A stretch of DNA of 64,000 nucleotides from Phycisphaerae bacterium. Its GTDB lineage: Bacteria; Planctomycetota; Phycisphaerae; UBA1845; Fen-1342. Below the pieces are notes generated by a model. The model made no database searches. It was not told the origin of the DNA and worked only from the letters and a program-made list of their open reading frames with translations. The number at the start of each line of letters is the position of its first letter. The stretch's first letter is position 1. The position numbers and the translations under genes were made by a program. This document shows positions 52,357 through 59,897 of this stretch, one piece after another. The stretch spans positions 53,444 to 117,443 of the forward strand of contig JAUIEC010000018.1 in NCBI GenBank assembly GCA_030428945.1, in the 5' to 3' direction.

Positions 52357-53571
52357 ATGCCCGAACCGTCCGCCATCCTCAAACGAGCGAGCACCCTGCA
52401 GAAGCCGATGGTGACGTTTCTGCGCCAGTTGATCGCGATCCCCGGCGAGAGCGCCGGCGAAGGCCCCGTCCTCGAGCGGATCCGGGCGGAGATGGAGCGG
52501 GTCCAGGCTTTCGACCGCATCTGGACGGACCGCTTCGGAAACCTCTTCGGCCAGGTCGGCCGCGGCCGGCGCGTGATCGCCGTCGACGCCCACGTCGACA
52601 CGGTCGGGATCGGCAACCGGGCCGACTGGAAACACGACCCCTACAAGGGCAAGCTCGCCGGTGGCGTCGTCTACGGCCGCGGGGCCGGCGACCAGCGCGG
52701 CGCCGTTCCGGCGATGGTCTACGCCGCGAGCCTGATCAAGCGGCACGACCTCTGCCCGCCCGGCTGGTCGGTGGTATTCGCGTTCACCGTCTCGGAGGAA
52801 GACTGCGACGGACTGAACTGGCAGTACATCCTGAACGAAACGAAGCTGCGGCCCGAGTGCGTCGTGATCACCGACTCGACCAACTGCCAGGTCCTCCGGG
52901 GCCAGCGCGGCCGGATGGAGATCGGCGTGACCGTCCGCGGCCGTTCGTGTCACGGGTCGATGCCGCACAAGGGCGACAACGCGGTCTACAAGATCGCCCG
53001 GGTCGTCGGCGAGATCGAGAAGCTCAACGGCCGGCTGAAGGATGACGCGTTTCTCGGCAAGGGCACGATCACCGTCTCGTACATCGACTGCAGCACGCCG
53101 AGCATGTGCGCCGTGCCGGACCGGGCCTACATCCATCTCGACCGCCGCCTGACGCAGGGCGAGACCAGGGCGCTCGCCCTGCGCGAAGTCCGCGCCGCGG
53201 TCCGCCGCGCCGGCGTGTCGGCCAGGGTCGAACTGGCCCGCTACGAACGCCCGACCTGGACCGGCCTGGTCTATCCAACGGAAAGCTACTTCCCGACCTG
53301 GTGCGCGGCCGAGGACGACCCGCAGGTCGAGGCGGCGGCCGACACCTACCGGCAGTTGTTCCGCCGCAAGGCGAAGGTCGGCCGCTGGACGTTCAGCACC
53401 AACGGCGTCTCGATCGCCGGCATGTTCGGCATCCCCTGCGTCGGCTTCGGTCCGGCCCCCGAGAGCGTCGCCCACACGGTCAACGACTCCGTCCCGGTCG
53501 ACCACCTCGTCAAGTCGGCCGCCTTCTACGCAACCTTCCCCGGGAACTACGCGACGCGGGTGAAGGGGTGA
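52357..53571 (+). CDS. ygeY: YgeY-family M20 amidohydrolase
   Basis: The 404-residue protein has the M20 metal-binding set: DAHVDTVG (His79, Asp81), YGRGAGDQRG (Asp112), VSEEDCDG (Glu147/148) and a late His in VAHTVNDSVP. Length and wording match the YgeY subgroup associated with selenium/molybdenum hydroxylase loci. In the anaerobic purine pathway proposed for enterobacterial ygeWXY-ssnA-ygfK-xdhD genes, YgeY hydrolyses a ureido or diamino-acid intermediate. It is the first gene of the cluster and is convergent with ygeW. Confidence 0.9.
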   Translation: MPEPSAILKRASTLQKPMVTFLRQLIAIPGESAGEGPVLERIRAEMERVQAFDRIWTDRFGNLFGQVGRGRRVIAVDAHVDTVGIGNRADWKHDPYKGKLAGGVVYGRGAGDQRGAVPAMVYAASLIKRHDLCPPGWSVVFAFTVSEEDCDGLNWQYILNETKLRPECVVITDSTNCQVLRGQRGRMEIGVTVRGRSCHGSMPHKGDNAVYKIARVVGEIEKLNGRLKDDAFLGKGTITVSYIDCSTPSMCAVPDRAYIHLDRRLTQGETRALALREVRAAVRRAGVSARVELARYERPTWTGLVYPTESYFPTWCAAEDDPQVEAAADTYRQLFRRKAKVGRWTFSTNGVSIAGMFGIPCVGFGPAPESVAHTVNDSVPVDHLVKSAAFYATFPGNYATRVKG

Positions 53572-53640
53572 AAACGTGAAAGCGTGAAAGGGGGGGGAGC
53601 CGGGGGGGCAGGGGCGCTCCGCCGGCAGGCTCTCAGCCGT
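53572..53640. repeat. GTGAAAG-type units between convergent ygeY and ygeW
   Basis: Units GTGAAAAC, GTGAAAGC and GTGAAAGG follow the ygeY stop and run into G-tracts. The same 7-mer builds the inverted repeat at 18691-18770. Confidence 0.5.
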
Positions 53641-54816
53641 TCACGTCTTCGCCGCACGCAGTGCGCCGGCCGGATCCGTTACCCGGGTCAGCAGGATCAT
53701 CGCCGCGATGATGAACGGCTTGTAGGACGCTTCGCGATAGGTGTCCAGCCGGGCCGCTTCGAACACGTCGGCCGCGACTTCGCCCTCCGCGCAACTGACG
53801 CCGCTGATGTCGGCCGGCAGGCAGTGCATGTAGAGCGCCCGCCCGTCGCGGGTCCGGGCCATCTTGTCGCGGTCGCATTCCCAGTCCTTGTGCCGGGCGT
53901 TGTTGGCCAGGCAGCGGGCTTCCAGGTCGCCGAGCTTGTCCGCGTCGCCGCCGCGCAGCAGCGCCGTCCGCTCCTGCATCACCGACAGCGGCGCCCAGCT
54001 TTTCGGGTAGACGATGTCCGCGCCTTCGAACGCGGCGTCCATCTCGTGCAGGACCTCGAACGAGCCGCCCGAATCCTGCGCGAAGCGGGCGGCGTGCTCC
54101 AGCGTCTCCGGCACGAGGTCGTAGCCCGGCGGATGGGCCAGGACGACCTCCATCCCGAAGCGCGACATCAGCGTGATGATCCCCTGCGGAACCGAGAGCG
54201 GCTTGCCGTAACTCGCCGAGTAGGCCCAGGTCATCGCGATCCGCTTCCCCCGCAGCGCCTCGAGCGAACCGAACGTCCGCTTCAGGTGCAGCAGGTCCGC
54301 CATGCTCTGCGTCGGGTGGTCGAGGTCGCACTGCAGATTGATCACCGCCGGCCGCTGCCCGAGCACGCCCTGCTCGAAGCCGTCCTGCACCGCCGCGGCC
54401 ACCTCGGCCATGTAGGCGTGCCCCTCGCCGAGGAACATGTCGTCGCGAATCCCGATCGCCTCGGTCAGGAACGAGATCATGTTGGCCGTCTCGCGGACCG
54501 TCTCGCCGTGGGCGACCTGCGACTTCTTCTCGTCCAGTTCCTGCAGCCCGAGCCCCAGCAGGTTCGCGGCGCTCGCGTACGAGAAGCGCGTCCGCGTCGA
54601 CTGGTCGCGGAAGATCGAGATCGCCAGGCCGCTGTCGAAGACCCGCGCGCTGCGACCCGCCGCCCGCAACGCCCGCAGCGCCTCGGCCGCCGTCAGCACC
54701 GCTCGCAGGTCATCATCCGACTGTTTCCAGGTCTGCAGAAAGTCCCCGCCCAGCAGCCCGTGCCGCAGCGCGCCCAGGCCCGCGAGCAGATCGCTCCAGT
54801 TGTCTGTTGTCATCAT
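53641..54816 (-). CDS. ygeW: YgeW-type knotted carbamoyltransferase
   Basis: The 391-residue protein is an aspartate/ornithine-carbamoyltransferase homologue. The carbamoyl-phosphate motif appears as DQSTRTRFSYASA, followed by HPTQSMADLLHL and HCLPADISGV. The extra length over OTC/ATC and the sequence around GETVRETANMISF fit the YgeW branch. It is proposed to transfer or remove a carbamoyl group on a diaminopropionate-type compound in purine breakdown, generating carbamoyl phosphate for ATP. Two adjacent ATGs at the start are equally possible. It lies 40 nt downstream of the PLP enzyme on the same strand. Confidence 0.92.
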   Translation of the reverse strand: MMTTDNWSDLLAGLGALRHGLLGGDFLQTWKQSDDDLRAVLTAAEALRALRAAGRSARVFDSGLAISIFRDQSTRTRFSYASAANLLGLGLQELDEKKSQVAHGETVRETANMISFLTEAIGIRDDMFLGEGHAYMAEVAAAVQDGFEQGVLGQRPAVINLQCDLDHPTQSMADLLHLKRTFGSLEALRGKRIAMTWAYSASYGKPLSVPQGIITLMSRFGMEVVLAHPPGYDLVPETLEHAARFAQDSGGSFEVLHEMDAAFEGADIVYPKSWAPLSVMQERTALLRGGDADKLGDLEARCLANNARHKDWECDRDKMARTRDGRALYMHCLPADISGVSCAEGEVAADVFEAARLDTYREASYKPFIIAAMILLTRVTDPAGALRAAKT

Positions 54817-54856
54817 GACTCGCTTTTCTGAAAGGCACGCCGCTCGGCGTGCACGC

Positions 54857-56320
54857 TTACTTCTTCGCGGCCCGGACCCGCTCGTTGAACGCGGCGATCA
54901 GCCGGTCCCACGCATCGACCTGCGCGAAGGTCTCCGTCCAGAAATCAGGATCCCACAGCGCCTGCAGGTCCTCGACACTGCGCTGCTGCTGCTCGACCCA
55001 GGTGAAGTACTTCAGGTTGTGCAGCGCCTTGCGGTCCTGGTAGCCGATCTCGCGGATGTGATCGACGCCGCCACCCTCCAGGTACCGCCCGAAGTGCCGG
55101 GCCGCCAGGCGCTCGCTGTACGGGCCGTTCTGTTCCCGCTGTTCGGCCATCCGCGATCCGTACAGTTCCATCGAATCCGTCAGCGGCACGAACAGCACGT
55201 CGCGGGCGTCCAGGTCGAACAGCCGCGCCGTCCGGATCGCCGCGACCAGGTTGCAGATGCACGAAATCCCGATGTCCGGCAGCGACGCGAGCACCGCCTC
55301 GTCGACGCCCTCGGCCGCCAGGAACGACCGGCCGGCGTCCTCGTTGAACAGCCGCATCAACTGCAGGCACTGTTCGTCGTCGACCGCGCACAGCACGTCC
55401 GTGTTCCGCACGTTGTGGATCCACGGTACGTGCTTGTCCCCGATCCCCTCGATCCGGTGGCCGCCGAACCCCGACTGCCAGAGCGTCGGGCACTGCAGCG
55501 CTTCGACCGCCACCACCCGCATCGACGGGTGCAGCGTCCGCAGGTAGTCCCCGGCCGCGATCGTTCCGGCGCTGCCGGTCGCGCTGACGAATGCGGCCAG
55601 GCGATCCCGCGGGCCGGCCACCTGCCGGAAGACTTCCGCGACCATTCCGCCGGTCGTGTGGTAGTGCCAGATCGCGTTGCCGAACTCCTCGAACTGGTTG
55701 AAGATCACGCACTCCGGACGCGACCGCCGGATCTCCCAGCACTTGTCGTAGATCTCCTTGACGTTCGACTCGCAGCCCGCCGTCGCGATCACCTCGGCCC
55801 CGATCGACTGCAGCCAGGTGAACCGCTCGGCCGACATCTCCTCGGGCAGGATCGCCACCGGCGTGCAGCCCAGCAGCGCGCAGTCGAACGCGCCGCCCCG
55901 GCAGTAGTTGCCGGTACTCGGCCAGACCGCCTTCTGCGTGGTCGGGTCGAACTGTCCGGTCACCAGGCGCGGCACCAGGCACCCGAAGGCCGCGCCGACC
56001 TTGTGCGCTCCGGTCGGGAAGTGCTTGCCCAGCAGCCCGATGATCCGCGCCGGCACGCCGGTCAGTGCGGGCGGAAACTCGAGCCAGTTGCCGCTGTTGA
56101 AGCCGCCGCCGTGCCGGACCGGTTCGTTCTTCCAGGTGATCCGGTACAGGTTGATCGGATCGACATCCCACAGCCCGACCTGGCCCAGACGCGCCCGGAT
56201 CTCCGCCGGCAAACCGGCCGGGTCACGCTGCTCCGCGAAGGTCGGAATCGTGATCCCCAGTTCCGCGCAGCGCCGCGCCGTCCGCTCGAGCACCGCTTCG
56301 TTCAACGTGGTCGTGTTCAA
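54857..56320 (-). CDS. Fold-type-II PLP-dependent enzyme of the purine cluster
   Basis: About 487 residues with tryptophan-synthase-beta/cysteine-synthase fold features. The PLP Lys lies in FPTGAHKVGAAFG, the substrate/cofactor loop in STGNYCRGGA, and SATGSAGTIAAGDYL binds phosphate. It is not the YgeX (diaminopropionate ammonia-lyase) sequence I know from E. coli, which is shorter and carries its Lys in a different motif. It may do the same job: beta-elimination or substitution on a diamino acid. The start is uncertain: no ATG is available, the TTG at 56320 follows GGAAAG, and an upstream TTG/GTG near 56389 is possible. It is co-directional with ygeW. Confidence 0.75.
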   Translation of the reverse strand: MNTTTLNEAVLERTARRCAELGITIPTFAEQRDPAGLPAEIRARLGQVGLWDVDPINLYRITWKNEPVRHGGGFNSGNWLEFPPALTGVPARIIGLLGKHFPTGAHKVGAAFGCLVPRLVTGQFDPTTQKAVWPSTGNYCRGGAFDCALLGCTPVAILPEEMSAERFTWLQSIGAEVIATAGCESNVKEIYDKCWEIRRSRPECVIFNQFEEFGNAIWHYHTTGGMVAEVFRQVAGPRDRLAAFVSATGSAGTIAAGDYLRTLHPSMRVVAVEALQCPTLWQSGFGGHRIEGIGDKHVPWIHNVRNTDVLCAVDDEQCLQLMRLFNEDAGRSFLAAEGVDEAVLASLPDIGISCICNLVAAIRTARLFDLDARDVLFVPLTDSMELYGSRMAEQREQNGPYSERLAARHFGRYLEGGGVDHIREIGYQDRKALHNLKYFTWVEQQQRSVEDLQALWDPDFWTETFAQVDAWDRLIAAFNERVRAAKK

Positions 56321-56491
56321 GGTCTGGTCTTTCCGTCGCCGCGAATCGTCCGACTGCCACTCCGGCAGTCGCTGCGCCCGGCGCACCAAGGTAGACTAGT
56401 CGCCAGCGTGAGAGGACCGCAACCGCCGCCGGCCGGGCACGGGACGGTCCTCCTGTCCCGAGTTCCGTCCGACTGGTCCCGGGAGTCCCTG

Positions 56492-57718
56492 GTGTCCCCA
56501 CTTCGGCTGATCTGCGTGGCCTGCGGCAACATCTGCGACCCGCGCGAACACGATACCTGTCCGCACTGCGGACCCGACGAGGGCATCCTCGACGTCGAGT
56601 TCGACCTGCGGCAGGCCGGCGGACTGCCCGGCAAGCTCGCCGCCCGGCCGCACAACATCTGGCGCTACGCCGAACTGCTGCCGGTTGACACGCCCCCGCA
56701 GAGCCTGGCCGACATCGGCTGGACCCCGCTGATCGAAGCGCCCCGCCTGGCGGCCGAACTCGGTGTCGCCCGCGTCCGCCTGAAGGATGACGGGCGCAAC
56801 GCCTCCGGCTCGTTCAAGGACCGGGCCAGCGCTGTCGGCGTGGCCCGCGCACTGCAGCAGGGCTTCCGTGAGATCGCCTGCGCCTCCACCGGCAACGCGG
56901 CCACCAGCCTGGCCCGCTGCGCCGCATCCGCCGGCCTGTCCGCGACGATCTTCGTGGCCAGCAGCGTGCCGCAGGGCAAACTCGCCCAGTTGCTGGTCTA
57001 CGGTGCCCGCGTGTTCTGTGTCGAGGGCACCTACGCCGATGCCTATCGCCTGTGCACCGAGGCCTGTCAGCGCTTCCGCTGGTACAACCGCAACTGCGCG
57101 GTCAACCCGTACCTGGTCGAAGGCAAGAAGACCGCCGGGCTGGAGATCGCCGAGCAGTGCGCGTCCGATCCGCCCGGCTGGGTGGTCCTCAGCGTCGGCG
57201 ATGGCTGCTCGATCGCGGGCGTCGCCAAGGGACTGCGCGAAATGCACACGCTCGGCCTGCTCGAACGGTTGCCGCGGATGCTCGGCGTCCAGGCCCGCGA
57301 TGTCGCGCCCCTGGCCGCGGCCGCCGACAGCGGCACCCTCGATCGCGGCGGACGCGGCAGCACCTATGCCGACAGCATCAACGTGCCGATTCCGCGCAAC
57401 TGGCGCAAGGCCGTCGCCGGCGTGCGGCACAGCCGCGGGGCCTGGGTGACCGTCGGCGACGACCAGATCCGCCAGGCCGCGTTCGACTGCGGGCGACTCA
57501 GCGGCGTCTTCGCCGAGCCGGCCGCGGCCGCCGCCGTCGCGGGTGCCGCCGCCGCCCGCCGCGACGGGGTCCTGGGCGCGGACGATGACGTGCTGATCGT
57601 CATCACCGGCAACGGCCTGAAGGACATCGCCGGGGCCCTGTCCGCCCTGCCCGAACCACATCGCGTCCCGCCCGACATCGCGGCCGTCGAGCGGATCGTC
57701 ACCGGAGCGAACCCATGA
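56492..57718 (+). CDS. Threonine-synthase-like PLP enzyme with N-terminal zinc ribbon
   Basis: The 408-residue protein begins with a zinc-ribbon-like stretch (CVACGNICD...CPHCG, residues ~7-25), then a threonine-synthase-type body. The PLP Lys lies in NASGSFKDRAS, followed by STGNAATSLARC and a phosphate loop SVGDGCSIAGVAKG. The GTG start at 56492 has GGGAG upstream. The stop overlaps ssnA by ATGA, tying it to the purine cluster rather than threonine synthesis. An amino-acid beta/gamma-elimination on a diaminopropionate-like compound is inferred. It is divergent from the other PLP gene. Confidence 0.8.
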   Translation: MSPLRLICVACGNICDPREHDTCPHCGPDEGILDVEFDLRQAGGLPGKLAARPHNIWRYAELLPVDTPPQSLADIGWTPLIEAPRLAAELGVARVRLKDDGRNASGSFKDRASAVGVARALQQGFREIACASTGNAATSLARCAASAGLSATIFVASSVPQGKLAQLLVYGARVFCVEGTYADAYRLCTEACQRFRWYNRNCAVNPYLVEGKKTAGLEIAEQCASDPPGWVVLSVGDGCSIAGVAKGLREMHTLGLLERLPRMLGVQARDVAPLAAAADSGTLDRGGRGSTYADSINVPIPRNWRKAVAGVRHSRGAWVTVGDDQIRQAAFDCGRLSGVFAEPAAAAAVAGAAAARRDGVLGADDDVLIVITGNGLKDIAGALSALPEPHRVPPDIAAVERIVTGANP

Positions 57719-59022
57719 GCATCCTGCTGCACAACGCGCTGCTGGTCGATCTCGATCCGCCGGACGTGCAGCCCGGCGCGCTGCGGATCGAGGACGGCCG
57801 CATCACCGAACGCGCGGCGACGCTGCGGCCCGTCCCCGACGACGAAGCCATCGACTGCGGCGGGGCCCTCGTGCTGCCCGGCCTGGTCAACGGCCACACC
57901 CACCTGTATTCCGCGCTGGCGATCGGCATGCCTCCGCCGGAGCAGGCCCCGCGGAACTTTCCCGAGATCCTGGAGTACGTCTGGTGGCGGCTGGACCGGG
58001 CTCTCGACCTCGCGTCGATCGAGACCTCGGCCCGGGTCGGCGCGCTGCACGCGCTGCGCCACGGCACGACCACGCTGATCGACCACCATGCTTCGCCGAA
58101 CGCGATCGACGGGGCCCTTGACGCCGTCGAGCGCGGCATCGCCGAAGTCGGATTGCGCGGCGTGCTCTGCTACGAAACGACCGACCGCCACGGCCCCGAC
58201 GGCAGCCGGGCCGGCCTGGCCGAGAACCGCCGCTACCTGCAGCAGGTCCGCCGGCAGGGGGGTGGGCGCTTCGCCGGCCTGGTCGGCGCGCACGCCTCGT
58301 TCACGCTCGAGGACGGAACGCTGCGCGACCTCGCGGACCTCGCCCGGGAGATCGGGACCGGTGTGCACATTCACGTTGCCGAGGACCCCTGCGACCAGCA
58401 GGACGCCCTCCGTCGCGGCGCGCCGTCACTGGTGCGGCGCCTCGCGGATCATGGCATCCTGCAGCCCGACTCGATCCTGGCCCACTGCACGCACCTGGAC
58501 GCCGAGTCGATCGAACTCGTCCGCGGCCACGGCTGTGCCGTCGCCCACAACCCGCGCTCGAACATGAACAACGCCGTCGGCTACGCGCCGACCACCGCGC
58601 TGCTGGACCGCCTGCAACTCGGAACCGACGGGATCGGCGGCGACCTGCTGGCCGAGGCTCGGGCCGCCTGGTTCATCGGCCGCCACGCCGGGGCCGCGTT
58701 TTCGCCGCAGGAGGTGCTCGCGATGCTGGCCCGCGCCGCACGTCGGGCGTCCCGCGCGCTCGGCGTGACCCTCGGCCGGCTCGAACCGGAGGCCGCGGCC
58801 GACATCGTCATCACCGACTACATTCCGCCCACGCCGCTCGACGCCGGCAACCTCGCCGGCCACGCGATCTTCGGACTCGACGCCGTCCATGTCCGCGATG
58901 TACTGGTCGCCGGCCGGTGGCAACTCCGCGACCGCGCCCCGCTCGGCCTCGACCCCGCCGCCACCAGCGCCGCGGCCGCCGAGACCGCCCGAGACCTGTG
59001 GCGGCGGATGCGACAACAGTAG
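57715..59022 (+). CDS. ssnA: SsnA-family amidohydrolase
   Basis: A 435-residue metal-dependent amidohydrolase. Metal ligands are visible in GHTHLY (His61, His63), GVHIHVAED, AHCTHLD and the late Asp in LGTDGIGGD. The wording ILEYVWWRLDRALD and HNPRSNMNN is typical of the SsnA branch found in selenium-dependent molybdenum-hydroxylase loci. It is expected to deaminate or ring-open a purine-derived heterocycle. Translationally coupled to the threonine-synthase-like gene. The region after it to the mocA stop is non-coding. Confidence 0.9.
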   Translation: MSILLHNALLVDLDPPDVQPGALRIEDGRITERAATLRPVPDDEAIDCGGALVLPGLVNGHTHLYSALAIGMPPPEQAPRNFPEILEYVWWRLDRALDLASIETSARVGALHALRHGTTTLIDHHASPNAIDGALDAVERGIAEVGLRGVLCYETTDRHGPDGSRAGLAENRRYLQQVRRQGGGRFAGLVGAHASFTLEDGTLRDLADLAREIGTGVHIHVAEDPCDQQDALRRGAPSLVRRLADHGILQPDSILAHCTHLDAESIELVRGHGCAVAHNPRSNMNNAVGYAPTTALLDRLQLGTDGIGGDLLAEARAAWFIGRHAGAAFSPQEVLAMLARAARRASRALGVTLGRLEPEAAADIVITDYIPPTPLDAGNLAGHAIFGLDAVHVRDVLVAGRWQLRDRAPLGLDPAATSAAAAETARDLWRRMRQQ

Positions 59023-59303
59023 GAGTCGGCCCGCGGCGCGGACACTGCTCAAGAGCCGTGGCACATCCCACCTCGTTCCTGTTCACCGTAGGGTGCGTCA
59101 TCGACGCGGCAGTCCGCGCACACAATCCACGCGGCCGCCGCAGGCGTCGATGCCGCACCGCGTGGCAACTCCATCAACCGGTGCGTGGCAATCCCGTCAA
59201 CCGGGGGAGGTCAGCGCGCAGAGACGACACGGCTCCGGCGCAGTGGCACATCCAGACGGATTCTGTTCGCCGTGGGGGTTCCGCATCGTCCGGCGCAGCC
59301 GGC
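59023..59303. repeat. Intergenic region with degenerate direct repeats
   Basis: Two ~47-nt related copies begin GTGGCACATCC at 59058 and 59244 (about 75% alike). Between them a 21-nt unit GCGTGGCAA...CAACCG occurs at 59160-59180 and 59183-59203 with three differences. The first copy ends in GGGTGCGTCATCGACGC, a small REP-like hairpin. No frame looks coding. Confidence 0.55.
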
Positions 59304-59897
59304 CTACTCCGCCAGGTCCGCGCGGGTATCGACGTCGTGCAGCACGCCGTCGCTTTCGCACGCGACCTCGACCAGGTCGCGCGCGTGTCGCCCGAGCAGC
59401 GCCCGGAGTCCGCCGTCGCAGTCCGGGCCTTCGACGGTCGCACACAGCGCCGCCGGGAAGATCAGCGGATGCCCGCGGCGTCCGCCGTGGCTGGCGACCA
59501 CCAGGCGCTCGGGTTCCGCCGAGAACCGCGCGCAACAGCAGGCCACGTCCGCCGGCGCGAGCCGCGGCAGATCGCCCGGACAGACCAGCACGCCGTCGTC
59601 GCCGCCGAGGTCCAGGCGGGTCCGCGCGGCCGCGATGCCGATCCGGATCGAGTCGATCATCTCGGCGTCGGGATCGTCCGCCGCGGCGAAATGAACTCCG
59701 TCCGGGACCCGCGTCGCGAGCGCGTCCCACACCGACTGCCGCGTGACCAGCACCGTCGCCGCGCAGGATCCGCAGACCGCCGCCAGCACCCGCAGCAGCA
59801 GCGGCGTGCCGTCGACCGGATGCAACTGCTTTTCGCCACCGAAACGCCGCGAACGGCCCGCGGCCGGGATCACGCCGATGATTCGTCCGTCGCTCAC
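59304..59897 (-). CDS. mocA: MocA/YgfJ-type molybdopterin nucleotidyltransferase
   Basis: The 197-residue protein has the nucleotidyltransferase opening GVIPAAGRSRRFGGEKQL, the VCPGDLPRL metal-binding motif and SHGGRRGHPLIF near the product site. MocA attaches CMP to molybdopterin for xanthine-dehydrogenase-family enzymes, and YgfJ is its relative in the xdhD locus, so it probably matures the XdhD cofactor. The GTG at 59897 overlaps the ygfK stop (GTGA), which sets the start. Both are read away from xdhD. Confidence 0.88.
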   Translation of the reverse strand: MSDGRIIGVIPAAGRSRRFGGEKQLHPVDGTPLLLRVLAAVCGSCAATVLVTRQSVWDALATRVPDGVHFAAADDPDAEMIDSIRIGIAAARTRLDLGGDDGVLVCPGDLPRLAPADVACCCARFSAEPERLVVASHGGRRGHPLIFPAALCATVEGPDCDGGLRALLGRHARDLVEVACESDGVLHDVDTRADLAE

